This document shows, piece after piece, positions 27,177 to 35,104 of a DNA stretch of 64,000 bases (its first letter is position 1; every line of letters starts with the position of its first letter). The notes beneath the pieces were generated by a model. The model was not told the DNA's origin, ran no database searches, and was given only the letters and a program-made list of their open reading frames with translations. Both the position numbers and the translations under genes were made by a program. Source of the DNA: Oscillospiraceae bacterium (GTDB taxonomy: Bacteria > Bacillota > Clostridia > Oscillospirales > Ruminococcaceae); contig JAGAUA010000019.1 in the NCBI GenBank assembly GCA_017847885.1, positions 62,001 to 126,000 on the forward strand, in the 5' to 3' direction.

Positions 27177-28106
27177 TCAGCACATCTCCATCATTCTAAG
27201 TTCAGAAATACACTCCTGCATAATTATAGGCTCATAGAGCATTTCCTCGATTTCCAGCTCGTCATAGCCGTAATCCAGCAGCATAACTACATCTTCCTCG
27301 TTTATCCCGAAATACCCGGCATACTCGGTCAGCGTGTCGATAACGTCATCATCGTATGCCGTTTCGCGAAAAAAGCCGTAATAATCTCCAAACGGGTCGG
27401 GGAACTCAAATTGCTGCACCTCGATTGTTCCATACGCGTTGATTTTGAGAATATCTCCGCAGGAAATGTTCACCCTGCTGTAATTCACAAATCCCAGTTT
27501 CTTAACCGCTTTTGTCAGTATCTCGTCCGTACTCGCATATAGGTAAAACCCGTTGAATTTGTACAGCGCCATAGGATTGTCGCCTTTGACAATGTACAGA
27601 TTATCCCTATCGTCCAATATCGTGTAACAAAAAGATCCCTCGGTCTTTTCAGCCATTTTTCGTATGGCGTCAAAACCGAGGGCGTTTTCCTTTTCTATCA
27701 GCTGCACCGCAACATAGCTGTCAGTCTGAATGTGGGTATGGGGAAGCTGCTCCGTACTTCTGAGCCGCACATCATTATGCAGAACACCGTTGTGCGCAAG
27801 TGCGAAGTTCATCTTGTCAACATGTCCCGGAAACGGATGATTGTTGTAGTTGAACTTCTCACTACCCTGAGTAGTCATACGGGTGTGTCCCATAATGACA
27901 TTTGCGTTTTCGGGAATACGATACCACAACTGATGTGCGGCAAGCGGTCGCTTGAAAATGTGAAGTCCCGTGTGAGTGTTGAAAGCAATTCCCGTTGCGT
28001 CCACTCCCCTCGCCTCACATTCGGTTGATAAAATTTTTACGATGCGATTTTTCTCCCGTGCAGAAAAAGTGTTTCCATAATCAATTAATCCAAATAAGCA
28101 GCACAT
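27177..28106 (-). CDS. class II glutamine amidotransferase domain protein
   Basis: 309 residues. The protein begins Met-Cys, and Cys2 would be the N-terminal nucleophile after methionine removal. The Ntn fold motifs RGVDATGIAF, MGHTRMTTQG and FALAHNGVLHN match class II glutaminases of the GlmS/PurF/asparagine synthase type. There is no synthetase domain. About 90 C-terminal residues are acidic and unique. It starts within a TAATG overlap with the amidoligase stop, so it likely supplies ammonia to, or regulates, that enzyme. Confidence 0.88.
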   Translation of the reverse strand: MCCLFGLIDYGNTFSAREKNRIVKILSTECEARGVDATGIAFNTHTGLHIFKRPLAAHQLWYRIPENANVIMGHTRMTTQGSEKFNYNNHPFPGHVDKMNFALAHNGVLHNDVRLRSTEQLPHTHIQTDSYVAVQLIEKENALGFDAIRKMAEKTEGSFCYTILDDRDNLYIVKGDNPMALYKFNGFYLYASTDEILTKAVKKLGFVNYSRVNISCGDILKINAYGTIEVQQFEFPDPFGDYYGFFRETAYDDDVIDTLTEYAGYFGINEEDVVMLLDYGYDELEIEEMLYEPIIMQECISELRMMEMC

Positions 28107-29209
28107 TAGACATCCTCCTCACATTCAACAGGCTCGTTTACATAGAGCATTCGCTCTTTTAGATAAGTTATAAGCTCGGGTTCCTCAACGCTTGAAACAA
28201 AGTCGCACCAATTAAGCGCTGTCAGTTCCTCATCGGTCATACTAACGGAAATGTCACAGATTTTATTTACAAGCTGAAGCGTTGCAGCAAGTGTGTTGTA
28301 CTTCAGCGTACCACGAAAAATGCGGAACTCGATCGTATGGTAATTCGTAAGATTTACGCAGGTGTACCGTCCCGAATAATTCTTCTTTGCGTTGTCAAGG
28401 GTAGCCTTCGGATTTTCCTTTATGCCATAGCGTGCCGCCCATCGTGCAAGCTGGCTTTCACTTCTTCGGGAGAATTTCAGAAGTTCCTGCCAAAAGCGCT
28501 CAACAAAGAAAAGCACTCTTGAAATTCGTTCCTCTTGTTCCTCACGGCTACTGCCAAACGCGGAACGGTTAACGTGAATGTGCAAGCCGCAGGTGTTGGT
28601 CTTATGGGAGAGGTAGCCGAGAGTTTTCGCCTTGTTCATAATATCCGACCAAGGCATTTCGTTGAGATGATACTCCAATGACATGGGGTGCGTTACGATT
28701 TCCATACCTTCATTAAGACTGCCGTCGTGCTTTATGTAAATACGCTTTTCATCATCGGTGTTGGCAATGTCACATATTTTCTCGGCATTGGAATCGTCAT
28801 GACCGCCTCCGTCAATTTCAAGTTCTACGCCGAAATAGCGGCTGCTTTCACCGTAGAAAATCGGCTCGGGCTTGAAGTTGTAATCGTGGATATACTCGCT
28901 TCCCGAGCGTTGTTCGTAGCAACTATGGCAGTATGGGTAGTCGTCATCATCATCAAAATAGTAGGCATCATCTTGATGAATTGTGCGTCCGCAGTTTTCG
29001 CAGCTGGTGTAATAGTTGTCATAACAGCGTTGGCATAAAACGATACTGCTGTCGGCTGCATCGTCCGCCCATATGCGCCTACCGCAATTCTCGCATACAA
29101 CGGTTTCCTCATCAAAGCAATCGGGACAAAGCTCGGCTCCGTCAAAGCAGTTTCTGTCCTCAATGTCCCAGGTTTCTCCGCAGTGGGTACATACAAAGGT
29201 TTCGCTCAT
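28106..29209 (-). CDS. zinc-ribbon amidoligase
   Basis: 367 residues. The first ~105 residues hold six CxxC pairs (CTHC, CPDC, CENC, CQRC, CENC, CHSC), i.e. about three zinc ribbons. Residues ~125-335 match the amidoligase family, a glutamine synthetase-like fold: YFGVELEIDG, HDGSLNEGMEIVTHP, TCGLHIHVNRS and HTIEFRIFRGT. Amidoligases form amide bonds using ATP. The neighbouring glutaminase is a known association of this family in bacteria and mobile elements. Target unknown. GGGAGGAG precedes the ATG. Confidence 0.86.
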   Translation of the reverse strand: MSETFVCTHCGETWDIEDRNCFDGAELCPDCFDEETVVCENCGRRIWADDAADSSIVLCQRCYDNYYTSCENCGRTIHQDDAYYFDDDDDYPYCHSCYEQRSGSEYIHDYNFKPEPIFYGESSRYFGVELEIDGGGHDDSNAEKICDIANTDDEKRIYIKHDGSLNEGMEIVTHPMSLEYHLNEMPWSDIMNKAKTLGYLSHKTNTCGLHIHVNRSAFGSSREEQEERISRVLFFVERFWQELLKFSRRSESQLARWAARYGIKENPKATLDNAKKNYSGRYTCVNLTNYHTIEFRIFRGTLKYNTLAATLQLVNKICDISVSMTDEELTALNWCDFVSSVEEPELITYLKERMLYVNEPVECEEDV

Positions 29210-29235
29210 TTTTCAATCTCCTCCCAAAATAGAAA

Positions 29236-29260
29236 GAGGGTAAGCGCTCGGCTTACCCTC
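29236..29260 (-). terminator. hairpin between DUF960 and the amidoligase
   Basis: A 10-bp perfect stem (29236-29245 with 29251-29260) with a 5-base loop begins just after the DUF960 stop. On the minus strand it is followed by TTTCTATTTT and then the amidoligase ribosome site. It could terminate or attenuate. Confidence 0.7.
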
Positions 29261-29264
29261 AAGG

Positions 29265-29339
29265 TTAATATTCTTCCGCTAAAAGCATGGTGCTGTGGTC
29301 GCCATCGTCAATGACGTAGACTTTGGCGGTTACATTTGT
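29265..29339 (-). pseudogene. 3' half of DUF960 gene, split by prophage
   Basis: The minus strand encodes the end of a DUF960 protein (VTAKVYVIDDGDHSTMLLAE), stop at 29265. The missing front lies at 61609-61823. Joining the halves with one copy of the 5-bp repeat gives an unbroken 94-residue protein, so the split is by insertion and not decay. Confidence 0.92.
29335..29339. repeat. target-site duplication, left copy (TTTGT)
   Basis: TTTGT at 29335-29339 is repeated at 61609-61613, directly outside both prophage ends. A 5-bp duplication is the Mu hallmark. Confidence 0.88.
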
Positions 29340-29347
29340 TGTTGCCT

Positions 29348-29388
29348 GACGCGCAAAACGCAAAAAAATGACACGCAAAACGCAAAAA
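29348..29388. repeat. direct repeats at the prophage left terminus (transposase-binding sites)
   Basis: GACGCGCAAAACGCAAAAA (29348-29366) and GACACGCAAAACGCAAAAA (29370-29388) differ at one base and are spaced exactly 22 bp, two helical turns. They start 8 bp inside the element. Tandem end-binding sites are expected for MuA-type transposases. The right end has a related GCAAAAC core. Confidence 0.8.
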
Positions 29389-29434
29389 TCCCGTTCTAAA
29401 ATGCCATTAAGTGACATTTAGAGACGGGATTTTT
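29384..29434. terminator. inverted repeat at the prophage left end
   Basis: AAAAATCCCGT (29384-29394) pairs with 29424-29434, giving a bidirectional terminator shape that would insulate prophage and host transcription. From 29435 to 29554 I see no gene. Confidence 0.65.
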
Positions 29435-29554
29435 CGTGAAAAAGGAGCATTAAAAACGGAAAACACATTAAATCTCTAAGCTTTAAGTATAGTATAACAC
29501 AAAATATTATCACCATCTATTTTCATATGATAATAAATAATAATAATTATACGG

Positions 29555-29755
29555 TTAGCGACAAACCAAAATCAACTCCTGCACCTCACAGCCCAAAACA
29601 GTGCAGATTTTATCAATATTATTGATTTTAAGAAAAGAGCAGGTATTATTGCAGATATCGCAGATCGTGGACGGGCGGATACCCGTCAACTCTGCCAGCT
29701 CCGCTTGTGTCATATGCCGCTCAGAGATCAGCTTTCGCAGATTTATTTTAATCAT
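29555..29755 (-). CDS. small XRE-family regulator
   Basis: A 66-residue helix-turn-helix protein (MTQAELAELTGIRPSTICDI). The chosen ATG at 29755 follows GGAGG. It is the last prophage gene, just inside the left end and downstream of Dam, where Mu keeps its mom region. It may regulate late or end functions. Similar small XRE proteins (YozG-like) are common in Clostridia. Confidence 0.8.
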   Translation of the reverse strand: MIKINLRKLISERHMTQAELAELTGIRPSTICDICNNTCSFLKINNIDKICTVLGCEVQELILVCR

Positions 29756-29828
29756 AACAGCCTCCAATGATACTTTTTTCAAGCCGCAAATAACGGATTT
29801 TGATATTTGTGCCCTAAAAAAAATACCA

Positions 29829-30560
29829 TTAATAATTTTTTATAATGACCTCTTTGAACGCCCCCGAGGATAAATTATTACTCCGGGAAACCGATTCGAT
29901 ATTGAAATTTTTGTACAGATCCCGAACAAAATCATCGTCGTTATAAGACAGTATAAAACGCCCTTTTAATCCTGTTAAAACAGCATTTAAACGGTAATGG
30001 TCTGCCTCGGAAAATTTTTCTGAATAGTGCCGTTCTGTGGTATGATACGGCGGATCACAGTAGAACAGCGCATCGGGACGGTCATACTGTTTTATCAGCG
30101 CCTCGAAGTCCTTATGCTCTATAACAACACGCTTGAGCCTTTTGGCAATTTCATCAAATGAAGATGTATCAATTTTTTTAACCGAGCAGCCGAAGGTGTC
30201 CGTGTCTGCACCGTAAGACGTTTTTATTACTACATAAAACATAGCCGCGCGCTGAATATCGGTAAAACCGGGGCATTCCAGCCGTTTGCGGATATCGCCG
30301 AACATCTCCCGGGAATTAAGGTAAAACCGTATCTCACGCTGCAGCTCTTCGCAATGGTACTTAACGCAGCGGAACAGGTTGACAAGCTGACCGTTTGCAT
30401 CGTTGTACACCTCAATGGGCGCGTGCTTTTCCGCTGAGAACAGCACCGAAGCTCCGCCGCCGAATACCTCAATGTACCGCCCGAAGCTGTCCGGGAAATG
30501 CGATTTGATTTTCTTGGCAAGCTGTGACTTGCCGCCGATCCAAGGGATAAATGATTTCAT
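29829..30560 (-). CDS. DNA adenine methylase (Dam/D12 class)
   Basis: A 243-residue N6-adenine methyltransferase. SAM-binding motif FIPWIGGKSQLAKK at the N terminus, FGGGASVLFSAE, and catalytic motif FYCDPPY. The start at 30560 has GGAGG 7 bases upstream. The likely role is protecting phage DNA against host restriction, functionally like Mu Mom at the same genome end. The recognition sequence cannot be read from the protein. Confidence 0.92.
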   Translation of the reverse strand: MKSFIPWIGGKSQLAKKIKSHFPDSFGRYIEVFGGGASVLFSAEKHAPIEVYNDANGQLVNLFRCVKYHCEELQREIRFYLNSREMFGDIRKRLECPGFTDIQRAAMFYVVIKTSYGADTDTFGCSVKKIDTSSFDEIAKRLKRVVIEHKDFEALIKQYDRPDALFYCDPPYHTTERHYSEKFSEADHYRLNAVLTGLKGRFILSYNDDDFVRDLYKNFNIESVSRSNNLSSGAFKEVIIKNY

Positions 30561-30584
30561 ATGCATACCTCCAAAAAAATATTT

Positions 30585-30615
30585 AAACGGGAGCAGGTCA
30601 TCTGCCCCCGTTTTT
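30585..30615 (-). terminator. terminator between holin and Dam
   Basis: Positions 30585-30596 pair with 30602-30613 with one mismatch, with T runs on both sides. It would reduce late transcription into dam. Confidence 0.65.
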
Positions 30616-30619
30616 AACG

Positions 30620-30835
30620 TTATTCATCGTCCGAATTATCCAGCGCCGCCTTGTCGGTCGATCCCTCTGCGAGTATGTACGTTACAAGCACGCCCGTCGA
30701 GGTGATAGCGCCTGCAATGCGTTCCTGTGATCCGCTGTCCGCGCCGAAGATTATCATAACGCTGATAACAACACCGCTTACAGCCGCCCAAAATTTGCGT
30801 GACGAAATCTTTCTTCTCCAATCAATTCTTTTCAT
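30620..30835 (-). CDS. phage holin
   Basis: A 71-residue protein with the common Firmicute holin layout: basic start MKRIDWRRKISSRKFW, two hydrophobic helices (VSGVVISVMIIFGA and ITSTGVLVTYILA) and an acidic tail. The ATG at 30835 follows AGGAGG. It lies 11 bases after the endolysin gene. Confidence 0.82.
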   Translation of the reverse strand: MKRIDWRRKISSRKFWAAVSGVVISVMIIFGADSGSQERIAGAITSTGVLVTYILAEGSTDKAALDNSDDE

Positions 30836-30846
30836 AGTAAAACCTC

Positions 30847-31596
30847 CTAAATTCTTTTCACATACTTGCTTCCGAGAGATATCCACCCTGCACCGCTCTT
30901 GAGCTTGCCCCAGAGTATATTCCCCCCGTGCTGCGTTTCAACAATGGTGTACACCCCTTTGTCACGGATAACGCCGCAGATTTTCGCGGTAAGTGACGGC
31001 TGCGCGCGGATGTTCAGCGCGTCATCCAGCACGCGCACGCGGAAAGACCCGTCTGCAGGCTTGTCCTCGATAATGCCGACCTCACACCCCATAGCCTGCT
31101 TAACGCGGACTTTGAACGCCGCAAATCTCGCGTTTGCGACCTCCGCGGAAGTGTACCGCGTGGGCGACCAGTAAAGCGGACACTGCTTGCCCGTTACATC
31201 ATAATGGCGTATGATATCATCTGCCGAAAGGGAAAATTTGCGGCAGAGATACGCGCACAACTCAGCAAGGGCGGTCTCGGTTTCGGCAGTAAACCTGCCC
31301 GTGCTGTCGGGGTGGCAGCACTCGATTGACACACTGCAACTGTTCGCCTGATTGGTGCAGTAAGATATCTCGTCCGTGGGTATGCACTGAATGACCTCAC
31401 CGCCAAGTCCCACAACGAAATGCGCCGAAACATACCGCGCACCGCTTTTCGCCAAACCATCAAAATAATTGCGGTTGGCAATTGCCGAACTGCCCGGGTT
31501 GCCCACATAATGCACCGCGATTTTCGTCACCTTTTTCAGCGGAATCTGCGGTCTGCTATACTTGTTGGGCGTTAAAAACATTTCTTTGATTTCCAT
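30847..31596 (-). CDS. endolysin: N-acetylmuramoyl-L-alanine amidase with SH3 domain
   Basis: A 249-residue lysin. The amidase_2 domain (about residues 20-150) has zinc ligands in IAVHYVGNPG and RHYDVTGKQCP. The C-terminal ~65 residues form an SH3-type wall-binding domain (VLDDALNIRAQPSL, GWISLGSKYVKRI). It releases progeny with the adjacent holin. Confidence 0.92.
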   Translation of the reverse strand: MEIKEMFLTPNKYSRPQIPLKKVTKIAVHYVGNPGSSAIANRNYFDGLAKSGARYVSAHFVVGLGGEVIQCIPTDEISYCTNQANSCSVSIECCHPDSTGRFTAETETALAELCAYLCRKFSLSADDIIRHYDVTGKQCPLYWSPTRYTSAEVANARFAAFKVRVKQAMGCEVGIIEDKPADGSFRVRVLDDALNIRAQPSLTAKICGVIRDKGVYTIVETQHGGNILWGKLKSGAGWISLGSKYVKRI

Positions 31597-31606
31597 GGTT
31601 TACCTC

Positions 31607-32407
31607 CTATTCATTTGATAAAAAAATACTGTATATTTTAAATAGACATTCACAGTTATGTGCGCCAATACATATACCGTCATAATTGCTAACATCTATC
31701 TTTACTACTTGTCGCGGAAATTTGTAATTATATGGTTCGTCTATATAGCTGTCCGTGAAACGATAGGATACAAACATATCCGGGGGATTTGCACCATTTA
31801 ATTTTTTAATCGCCCCAAAAGTTGATACATTCCATTTTCCGTTCGTACCGCTGGGGACTTCTGCATCGACACACAAATATTTATATCCTTTAGTGCTTAT
31901 CAGTACCGGAATATACCACATTTGGTTCGAACTGTGATTAATTGTTAGTGAATTATCATCTAATACCATGTCTTTGGTACCAGCTCCACCCCATTGTGTG
32001 TTGGTCTGAATTAATTTGTAAATGTCGTATTTACTGCGGTCAATATGAAACACATCACCATTTAATCCAACTACACCGCCATGATTATATATATGTGGAT
32101 TTGCTTTACCACCTCCCTTCCGAGCCATTTTAAAAGGGCAGTGGGCGTTGCCTGACGCATAAATCTGCACGCGCCCTGTGCCCTGCAAATAAATCGTATT
32201 GGCAGGAGATCCTGCGCCCAAGCGTACCGAACCGCCCGAAGGAACAGCACAAACTCCGTCCGCATCGGCTGTTATGTTCGGCGAAGACGATGCATAAACT
32301 TCCGAGTCGCCCAAGTTGTTTACCCAATAAAACGGGTACCCGGCTGAAAATTTTACGGGTACCTCTTCTCCCGTAAGCGTGATTGTTGTAACGTTTTCTT
32401 TTACCAT
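31607..32407 (-). CDS. putative tail fibre / receptor-binding protein
   Basis: A 266-residue protein between the tail-tip genes and lysis genes. The N-terminal ~90 residues are beta rich with Gly/Ala/Ser turns (YPFYWVNNLGDSEVY). The C terminus is a Trp/Tyr-rich lectin-like segment. I recognise no enzyme motif. The position suggests host recognition. Confidence 0.6.
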   Translation of the reverse strand: MVKENVTTITLTGEEVPVKFSAGYPFYWVNNLGDSEVYASSSPNITADADGVCAVPSGGSVRLGAGSPANTIYLQGTGRVQIYASGNAHCPFKMARKGGGKANPHIYNHGGVVGLNGDVFHIDRSKYDIYKLIQTNTQWGGAGTKDMVLDDNSLTINHSSNQMWYIPVLISTKGYKYLCVDAEVPSGTNGKWNVSTFGAIKKLNGANPPDMFVSYRFTDSYIDEPYNYKFPRQVVKIDVSNYDGICIGAHNCECLFKIYSIFLSNE

Positions 32408-32422
32408 GTATATACCTCCTTA

Positions 32423-33619
32423 TTAATATTCAACCTTTGCGTTTCCTGCGCTGACGTATACATAGCCGTTTACATACTGATCCCATACAATACTGTTAGT
32501 AAAAGTACCGTCTGATCCCGTCCAACGCTCGTTGCCATTCCAATCAATAATCTTAGCACGTACACCCCATCCTGCCGTTATTTGATATTCGGTTATACAC
32601 CAGTTTATACTACCGTTATTGTAAACGCTTCCGACTATATTTCCCGAATAACTAAGGAATTTTAATACGTTCATCGTGGGGTACTCCGATGGTGTAGGAC
32701 CTATTTGATTGCCCTCACCATCATAAACTTGAGCAACGGGAACGCCCGTGCCATCGACATATCTCATACCATCCAAATCGTGAGTAATCCAGAATTTGAC
32801 GTGACGCACATCGGTCGGGTCGTTTGGATTTTCATACGTTAACCACACGCCGTCAGTTAAATCCGTTACCACGTAATCAGTAGAAATGCCGTCTTCATCG
32901 GGGTTTAATTCAATTGTAGTGTCTGTTGTTTCCCACGGTTCATCTATTTCCGCGCCTGCCTTTTTGCCGTCAATAACCCCATCGCGGTACATTTTTTTTG
33001 CCAATTCAAAAGCTGCCGCCTGTTCCATAGTTCGGGCTATGCACCACGCAACGGTGGCTGCATCTGCACCGGGCATACCGTCATTGCCCGTCCCGGATTC
33101 GCTTCTCCACTCTTTCGTGTGTATAGGCAAATTATGTTCATCGGTGTACCCTGCAACATTTCCCGTGTCGGCATTGTAATCCGCCGCCATTATCTGATTG
33201 CCCGTGCTGTCGTATACAGCGGTAACAATACGCTTCTCAAATTTTTTTGTGTGCGTTCCGCTCGCAGATTTCATTGTGATTTCATCGCTGTAAATTTCAA
33301 GGTCATAGGTGTATAAACAATCGGTGTATTCCTCTTCGCGCACCGTTTCCGCTGTTTCTGCTGTTTCCGTACCGCTTTCTTTTTCTGTTTCGGAACCTAT
33401 GACTATTGTTATACTGCCTGCGTCATCGTCGATTATAGCACGTATATCACCCCCTCCCGAACCGAGTTGAAAAAGCTCATTAATTGCTTCTGCAAAATTC
33501 TGCGCCTCGGTAAGCAACGGTATGTCTGAACCTACCTTGCCCTCAAATTCCCACAGTGCCTTGCCGTCCTCATCTTCGGAAACCTTAATAGTTCCGATTT
33601 TAACATCTTCGTCGCTCAT
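32423..33619 (-). CDS. putative tail/baseplate structural protein
   Basis: 398 residues, highly acidic. The N-terminal region (ALWEFEGKVGSDIPLLTEAQNFAEAINELFQ) resembles the start of many Firmicute tail-tip or fibre proteins. The rest is beta rich with repeated ...DGTGVPVAQVYDGEGN... type turns. It follows the tail-tip gene with a 2-base gap. Confidence 0.6.
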   Translation of the reverse strand: MSDEDVKIGTIKVSEDEDGKALWEFEGKVGSDIPLLTEAQNFAEAINELFQLGSGGGDIRAIIDDDAGSITIVIGSETEKESGTETAETAETVREEEYTDCLYTYDLEIYSDEITMKSASGTHTKKFEKRIVTAVYDSTGNQIMAADYNADTGNVAGYTDEHNLPIHTKEWRSESGTGNDGMPGADAATVAWCIARTMEQAAAFELAKKMYRDGVIDGKKAGAEIDEPWETTDTTIELNPDEDGISTDYVVTDLTDGVWLTYENPNDPTDVRHVKFWITHDLDGMRYVDGTGVPVAQVYDGEGNQIGPTPSEYPTMNVLKFLSYSGNIVGSVYNNGSINWCITEYQITAGWGVRAKIIDWNGNERWTGSDGTFTNSIVWDQYVNGYVYVSAGNAKVEY

Positions 33620-33621
33620 AT

Positions 33622-34785
33622 TTACACCTCCGATTTAAATGCTGTGACAACGATCGCTTTTTTTGATTCAGTGTCGTTTTTATTTTTATTTTGGAATACT
33701 TTAATGCCGTTTTTGCCGTATGCGGTATTACCGTTGCGCCGCTCCAGCTCAAGCTTGCGGTTAAGCTGTCGCTGAACCTGAGATTGATACGCATAATCAG
33801 ATTCCGATACAGGAGCGGAAGATGCGGAGAAAAATACACCAACCGAAGACATATACATATCAACGCGCGTACAAATCAACATTAATTCCGGGGTAAAGGA
33901 AATTTCTCCGGGATATATATACTGTTTGATAAACCCTTTTTCGCAACTCCACGCTTTGTAGGTAAAGTCTGATATTCGTGCGCATATCACATCACAAAGC
34001 TTCTGCGAAGCAAGCGGAGTGGAGATCATTAAGGTATCACGTGCGCCGCCGTCTCCTGCGGTATAGATTTTATCGCCGTTGTACATTATCAACTTTGTAT
34101 ATTTTTTCTCTCCGCCGTATTTTATTTCCGAATATCTGATTGTGCTGCTGTACATAGCACTGTAATACGACCCAAAGGGTATAAAGTAAATCTTTTTAGA
34201 TTCACAAAACCAATAGCCGCACATAGCCGTTGAAAACATTTCCAAAATATCACGGGCTGTCTTATTTTCCACATTTTCTCTCGGCAGGTCAGTAATTTTG
34301 TAAATCATATCCGCACCCCCGGAAAAGGCATACCCCGAAAATCCGCAAGCGGTCACAGCACGGGAAAGCGCCGATTCAGCAGAAATTTTATCGTCTGTAA
34401 AATCATCGTCCGTGAATTCGAGCAGAACATCGGCTCTGATCATATTGTCACCACAAGTAAATCTCACAAAATTCCCGTCCCTGTCTCGCTGTTTAATATA
34501 AAATACGGGTATGTTTGAATTGATAGCGCTGTCAGATAAGCAGGTCAGTTTAACTTCCGCCTCGTACTCAAAATCAATTGTGCAATAGCCTACAAATGTC
34601 ATTGTCGCAGCAAGTACACCCGATGTACCTATACCGCCCATTTCGTAGGAAATTTTAATATCGGAGAAATGTTCGATTTTTGTACCGTCAATGGTTAATT
34701 CCCATTTAAAGACCGCCCGGCAAGTTTGTATAACCTGCCGAGCGGAGTGAAAAATCAATGTTCCATAAGATTTCCGATGTTTCAT
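33622..34785 (-). CDS. tail tip/baseplate protein (start uncertain)
   Basis: The conserved-looking protein begins at about 34710 with FKWELTIDGTKIEHFSDI, a usual N terminus for phage tail-tip proteins. No ATG, GTG or TTG with a ribosome site is close to that point. The nearest upstream in-frame ATG (34785) lies inside the preceding gene. The upstream gene ends CTT TAA, and slipping one base forward there enters this frame (CTT AAA TGG), so a +1 frameshift fusion is possible. About 360 residues follow the junction. Confidence 0.6.
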   Translation of the reverse strand: MKHRKSYGTLIFHSARQVIQTCRAVFKWELTIDGTKIEHFSDIKISYEMGGIGTSGVLAATMTFVGYCTIDFEYEAEVKLTCLSDSAINSNIPVFYIKQRDRDGNFVRFTCGDNMIRADVLLEFTDDDFTDDKISAESALSRAVTACGFSGYAFSGGADMIYKITDLPRENVENKTARDILEMFSTAMCGYWFCESKKIYFIPFGSYYSAMYSSTIRYSEIKYGGEKKYTKLIMYNGDKIYTAGDGGARDTLMISTPLASQKLCDVICARISDFTYKAWSCEKGFIKQYIYPGEISFTPELMLICTRVDMYMSSVGVFFSASSAPVSESDYAYQSQVQRQLNRKLELERRNGNTAYGKNGIKVFQNKNKNDTESKKAIVVTAFKSEV

Positions 34786-35104
34786 CAAAATCGGTATTAT
34801 CCGGGTCTGCATCCTCACATTCAGCCGAATAATCGACTTTGTAAAATACGTCATGTCGAGGTACGGGCGTTGTGTAATCCACCTCTACGGTATCAGCCGA
34901 AAGTGCTTCGGCAAGCTTTTCCGATACGGGCGTAGGCACATCGATCAGACGTATGCTGATTAATACCTCATCGCCTTTTTTGTCGGGAATATATTCGCCG
35001 TTAATATCAAAAAATCCGTTGTTTCCGTTTACAGGAGGGCATTGACAAACATATTTTTCGATATATTCTTGGACATCAACGCCGCCGATAGTGGTCTTTA
35101 CCAT
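34706..35104 (-). CDS. small tail-region protein
   Basis: A 132-residue acidic protein that starts immediately at the tape-measure stop (1-base overlap). It has no family I recognise. Its place between tape measure and tail tip suggests a distal-tail-like role. The C-terminal end (TNLPGGL) abuts the next frame, with a possible +1 frameshift. Confidence 0.65.
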   Translation of the reverse strand: MVKTTIGGVDVQEYIEKYVCQCPPVNGNNGFFDINGEYIPDKKGDEVLISIRLIDVPTPVSEKLAEALSADTVEVDYTTPVPRHDVFYKVDYSAECEDADPDNTDFDETSEILWNIDFSLRSAGYTNLPGGL

